NCBI GenBank assembly: GCA_035578905.1
Contig: JAQJVL010000706.1
Location: forward strand, 186,001 to 250,000
Source of the DNA: Stictocephala bisonia
Taxonomy: Eukaryota > Arthropoda > Insecta > Hemiptera > Membracidae
Reading direction: 5' to 3'
Length of the DNA: 64,000 nucleotides
In this document: positions 62,222 to 64,000 of the stretch, piece by piece
Numbering within the stretch: position 1 is the first letter of the stretch
Layout of the letters: each line of letters begins with the position of its first letter
The notes under the pieces: model-generated
Told to the model about the DNA's origin: nothing
Databases searched by the model: none
Seen by the model: the letters and a program-made list of their open reading frames with translations, nothing else
Program-made: the position numbers and the translations under genes

Positions 62222-62640
62222 ATGTCCAATATGAAAAAGGTCTTTCGTAAATATACTGTCAACGGAAGTGGACTTGTTGATGGTGTTGCTAATACAATCG
62301 ATAGTGTTGCTGGTACAGTACTAAACAAGGCTATTGATATATTACCTGTTGAACTTCATCTGCCTGGAGGTTACAGTTACTGTGGTCCTGAGACTACGTT
62401 AAAGGAGAGATTAGTATGTGGGGATCAAGGAACAAGTTGGATGAGGCGTGCAAAGAGCACGACATTACATATTCCAAATATAGTGACAATCAACATCGCA
62501 GACAGGCGGACTAACATTTGGCAGATCAGGCTTGGGCCAGAGTGAAATCATCTGATGCTTCATTGAGTGAACGTGCAGCAGCTTGGACCGTAACAACTAT
62601 CATGAATGCCAAGAAAAAGCTGGGAGGTGGTTGTGTGTGA
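62222..62640 (+). pseudogene. Polinton minor virion protein with PLA2-like domain
   Basis: 62222-62545 is open for 107 codons and starts MSNMKKVFRKYTVNGSG, with LPVELHLPGGYSYCGPETTL, the calcium-loop-like YxGP motif. The catalytic HD pair is present but in the +1 frame: LDEACKEHDITYS at 62437-62475. A basic tail (AWTVTTIMNAKKKLGGG) ends near 62630. One frameshift around 62430 is the main lesion. PLA2 domains of this type in parvoviruses and Polinton-like viruses breach membranes during entry. Confidence 0.8.
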
Positions 62641-63036
62641 AAGAAAAAGGGGGAAAGGATATTACTTGAAACCGTATAAAAATGGAAGGAGCTATTATTT
62701 GAAACCATACAATGGAAGTGGAAAAAAGCCACCTCAGAAAAATAAAACTCAGAAGAAAAAAAAGATTCACACTAGACGATGTTCCCATCCGAGCTTTAAA
62801 CAATACTGAACTCGAACAGTATGCTTGTAAACTTAAAATACCAAATTTTCGAGGTATATTTATGAGAGACACTTTGCCAAAAAGAACCTGGAAAAAGGAA
62901 TATGCTATTGTAAATTTAGATTCAATATTTGATAAGAGTACACACTGGGTATGTTACAAAAAGGTCAATGATATTGTATATTATTTTGAGTTTTGGAAAT
63001 TTAAAACTGCCACCGGAGCTTTTGAAGTATTTTGAG
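62606..63036 (+). pseudogene. Polinton adenain-like (C5/ULP1-type) cysteine protease
   Basis: 62712-63036 is open. Core RALNNTELEQYACKLKIPNF, then FRGIFMRDTLPK, then DKSTHWVCYKK, where His is the catalytic residue in the HWV context typical of adenovirus-type proteases. YYFEFWKF follows where the acidic residue usually sits. The region with the catalytic Cys is not recognisable and the frame shifts after 63005. The lysine-rich YYLKPY repeats at 62655-62720 belong to the preceding protein's tail. The family matures virion proteins. Confidence 0.75.
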
Positions 63037-63179
63037 GGATACAAGGTACACTACAATTAGCCATGTCGTCAGACGTTTAATTTAAGCAATTTGTGGGTAT
63101 TTTTTAAGGTTTTATTAAGCAATGTTTAAGGTTTTTAATCAATCAACATTAGCTTTCATCAATCCGTTAAGGAGTAAGG

Positions 63180-63862
63180 ATGTTTTGTATTTGTGGAAGG
63201 GGTTCGGAATTTGACTGCAACATATTTCCAGCACTAGATTTGTCTAAAGGAGAGTGGAAAATTGGATTAGTAGACTTTACTACCTATAACGCTATACCAA
63301 ACGTAAAATATGGAATTAACAATTTATTTCACTATGGTGACAAAGTTGTAGATATTCTCACTGGTTCTTATGAAATTGACGTTCTTATTACAAAACTGAT
63401 AGGAGAAACGATTAATGAACCAGACAAACTTAAGCTTAAAGAGGCAACAATAATACATTTCAAGTGGAAATCTATGGTGAGAAAGTTATTGATTTTACAA
63501 AACCTTCAAGTATAGGATCCTTGTTTGGCTATTCACACAAGGTTCTTGAACCCAATAAATGGTACGTGTCAAACTAACCTGTCGACATTATCAAAATGAA
63601 TGTCATACGAGTTGAATGTAACTTAGTGAAAGGTTCTTATCAAAACGGTGTTGAAAGACACGTAGTTCACGAGTTTTACCTGAGCGTACTTCCAGATTTT
63701 AAGATTGTAGAAAAACCATGTAACGTAATTTATTTACCAATGAACGTAAAGAGACTGGAATATATATCATTAAGACTTTGCGATCAAGATAATCAGTTGA
63801 TAAACTTGAGGAACGAAAAAATCAGTATTAAACTTCACTTGAAACAAAAACAATGGGTCTAG
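63180..63862 (+). pseudogene. Polinton minor capsid (penton-like) protein, split
   Basis: Two open segments, 63180-63515 (FDCNIFPALDLSKGEWKIGL, then NNLFHYGDKVVDILTGSYEI) and 63596-63862 (VHEFYLSVLPDFKIVEKPCN, then LINLRNEKISIKLHLK), joined by a shift near 63480. Beta-rich, with the composition of a jelly-roll protein. Position next to the protease and the family pattern suggest the penton/minor capsid protein. This is from family knowledge and not certain. Confidence 0.55.
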
Positions 63863-63993
63863 TATTTAAGGAATTGGAAGTAACACCAGTAGTCAGTCAA
63901 CTCTTGTGCACGAAAGAGTTAACATCCAAAAACAAGGATTACTTAAAGTACCCGAGACTTTTAGTGTTAAATCATGTTTGTAGTAAACAGTAG
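63853..63993 (+). CDS. Small ORF overlapping the end of the capsid-like gene
   Basis: 46 codons from ATG 63853, starting 10 bases before the previous stop in another frame (MGLVFKELEVTPVVSQLLCT). It may be the start of the next Polinton gene or chance. The window ends just after it. Confidence 0.3.
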   Translation: MGLVFKELEVTPVVSQLLCTKELTSKNKDYLKYPRLLVLNHVCSKQ

Positions 63994-64000
63994 GGCACAG

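Larger units (their letters stand above)
54400..64000 (+). mobile_element. Polinton/Maverick (adintovirus-like), decayed, runs off window
   Basis: Plus-strand order: polymerase B, integrase with chromodomain, packaging ATPase, several conserved small proteins, fibre-like protein, PLA2-domain protein, cysteine protease, capsid-like protein. This gene set is diagnostic of Polintons. Almost every gene has stops or frameshifts. The left terminal repeat was not identified with confidence, and the right part (major capsid, right terminal repeat) lies beyond 64000. The element occupies what is probably an upstream intron of the minus-strand UBTF-like gene. Confidence 0.9.

Noticed and set aside
1..64000. 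tRNA, rRNA or snRNA genes
   Set aside because: No cloverleaf with intact A and B boxes or rRNA-like block noticed by eye; a tRNAscan/Infernal run would be decisive.

Overview
The window reads as nuclear DNA from an arthropod, most likely an insect. It is AT-rich, has one thinly spread intron-rich gene, and is otherwise filled with DNA transposons, non-LTR retrotransposon pieces and a Polinton/Maverick. I cannot name the species. Intron sizes and repeat mix would suit a large-genome insect such as a hemipteran, but that is inference.

The one host gene is on the minus strand, running from about 52.1 kb down to 886. Ten exons can be chained with canonical splice sites and matching phases into a 388-residue C-terminal part of an HMG-box protein. 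It has four box regions (the first only partial) and an acidic serine-rich tail, the layout of the nucleolar RNA polymerase I factor UBF (UBTF). The 5' exons lie outside the window or were not recognised. The exon at 49176-49297 occurs again, identical, at 51943-52064 inside a roughly 2.2-kb tandem duplication. Splicing in both copies would break the frame.

Layout by coordinate: 0-3 kb holds the last two exons and the 3' flank. 3-11.4 kb is an intron with a deleted mariner and three TTAA-flanked piggyBac-type elements, one nested in another. 12.2-17.0 kb is a 4.8-kb DNA transposon with inverted repeats of about 730 bp and a broken transposase. 17-25.5 kb has small elements, a LINE 3' fragment and three exons. 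26-31.8 kb has a Tigger-type MITE and an apparently intact Tigger transposon set inside one arm of a palindromic element. 32.3-40.5 kb is a four-deep nest: an element with hammerhead-like ends, containing a hAT, containing a LINE, containing a second intact Tigger. 41-48.4 kb has more MITEs, a dead Tigger copy and two exons. 48.5-53.4 kb is the tandem duplication with a piggyBac fragment between its copies. 53.7-64 kb holds tandem repeats and then a decayed Polinton on the plus strand: protein-primed DNA polymerase B, integrase with chromodomain, packaging ATPase, fibre-like protein, PLA2-domain protein, adenain-like protease and a capsid-like protein. It runs off the right edge.

Only two long reading frames look intact, the two Tigger/pogo transposases. 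Most of the other mobile-element coding sequence is broken by stops or frameshifts; a few short Polinton frames remain open. The strongest unexplained signals are hammerhead-like cores that recur in inverted pairs, the frame-incompatible exon duplication, and the long-TIR transposon of unassigned superfamily.
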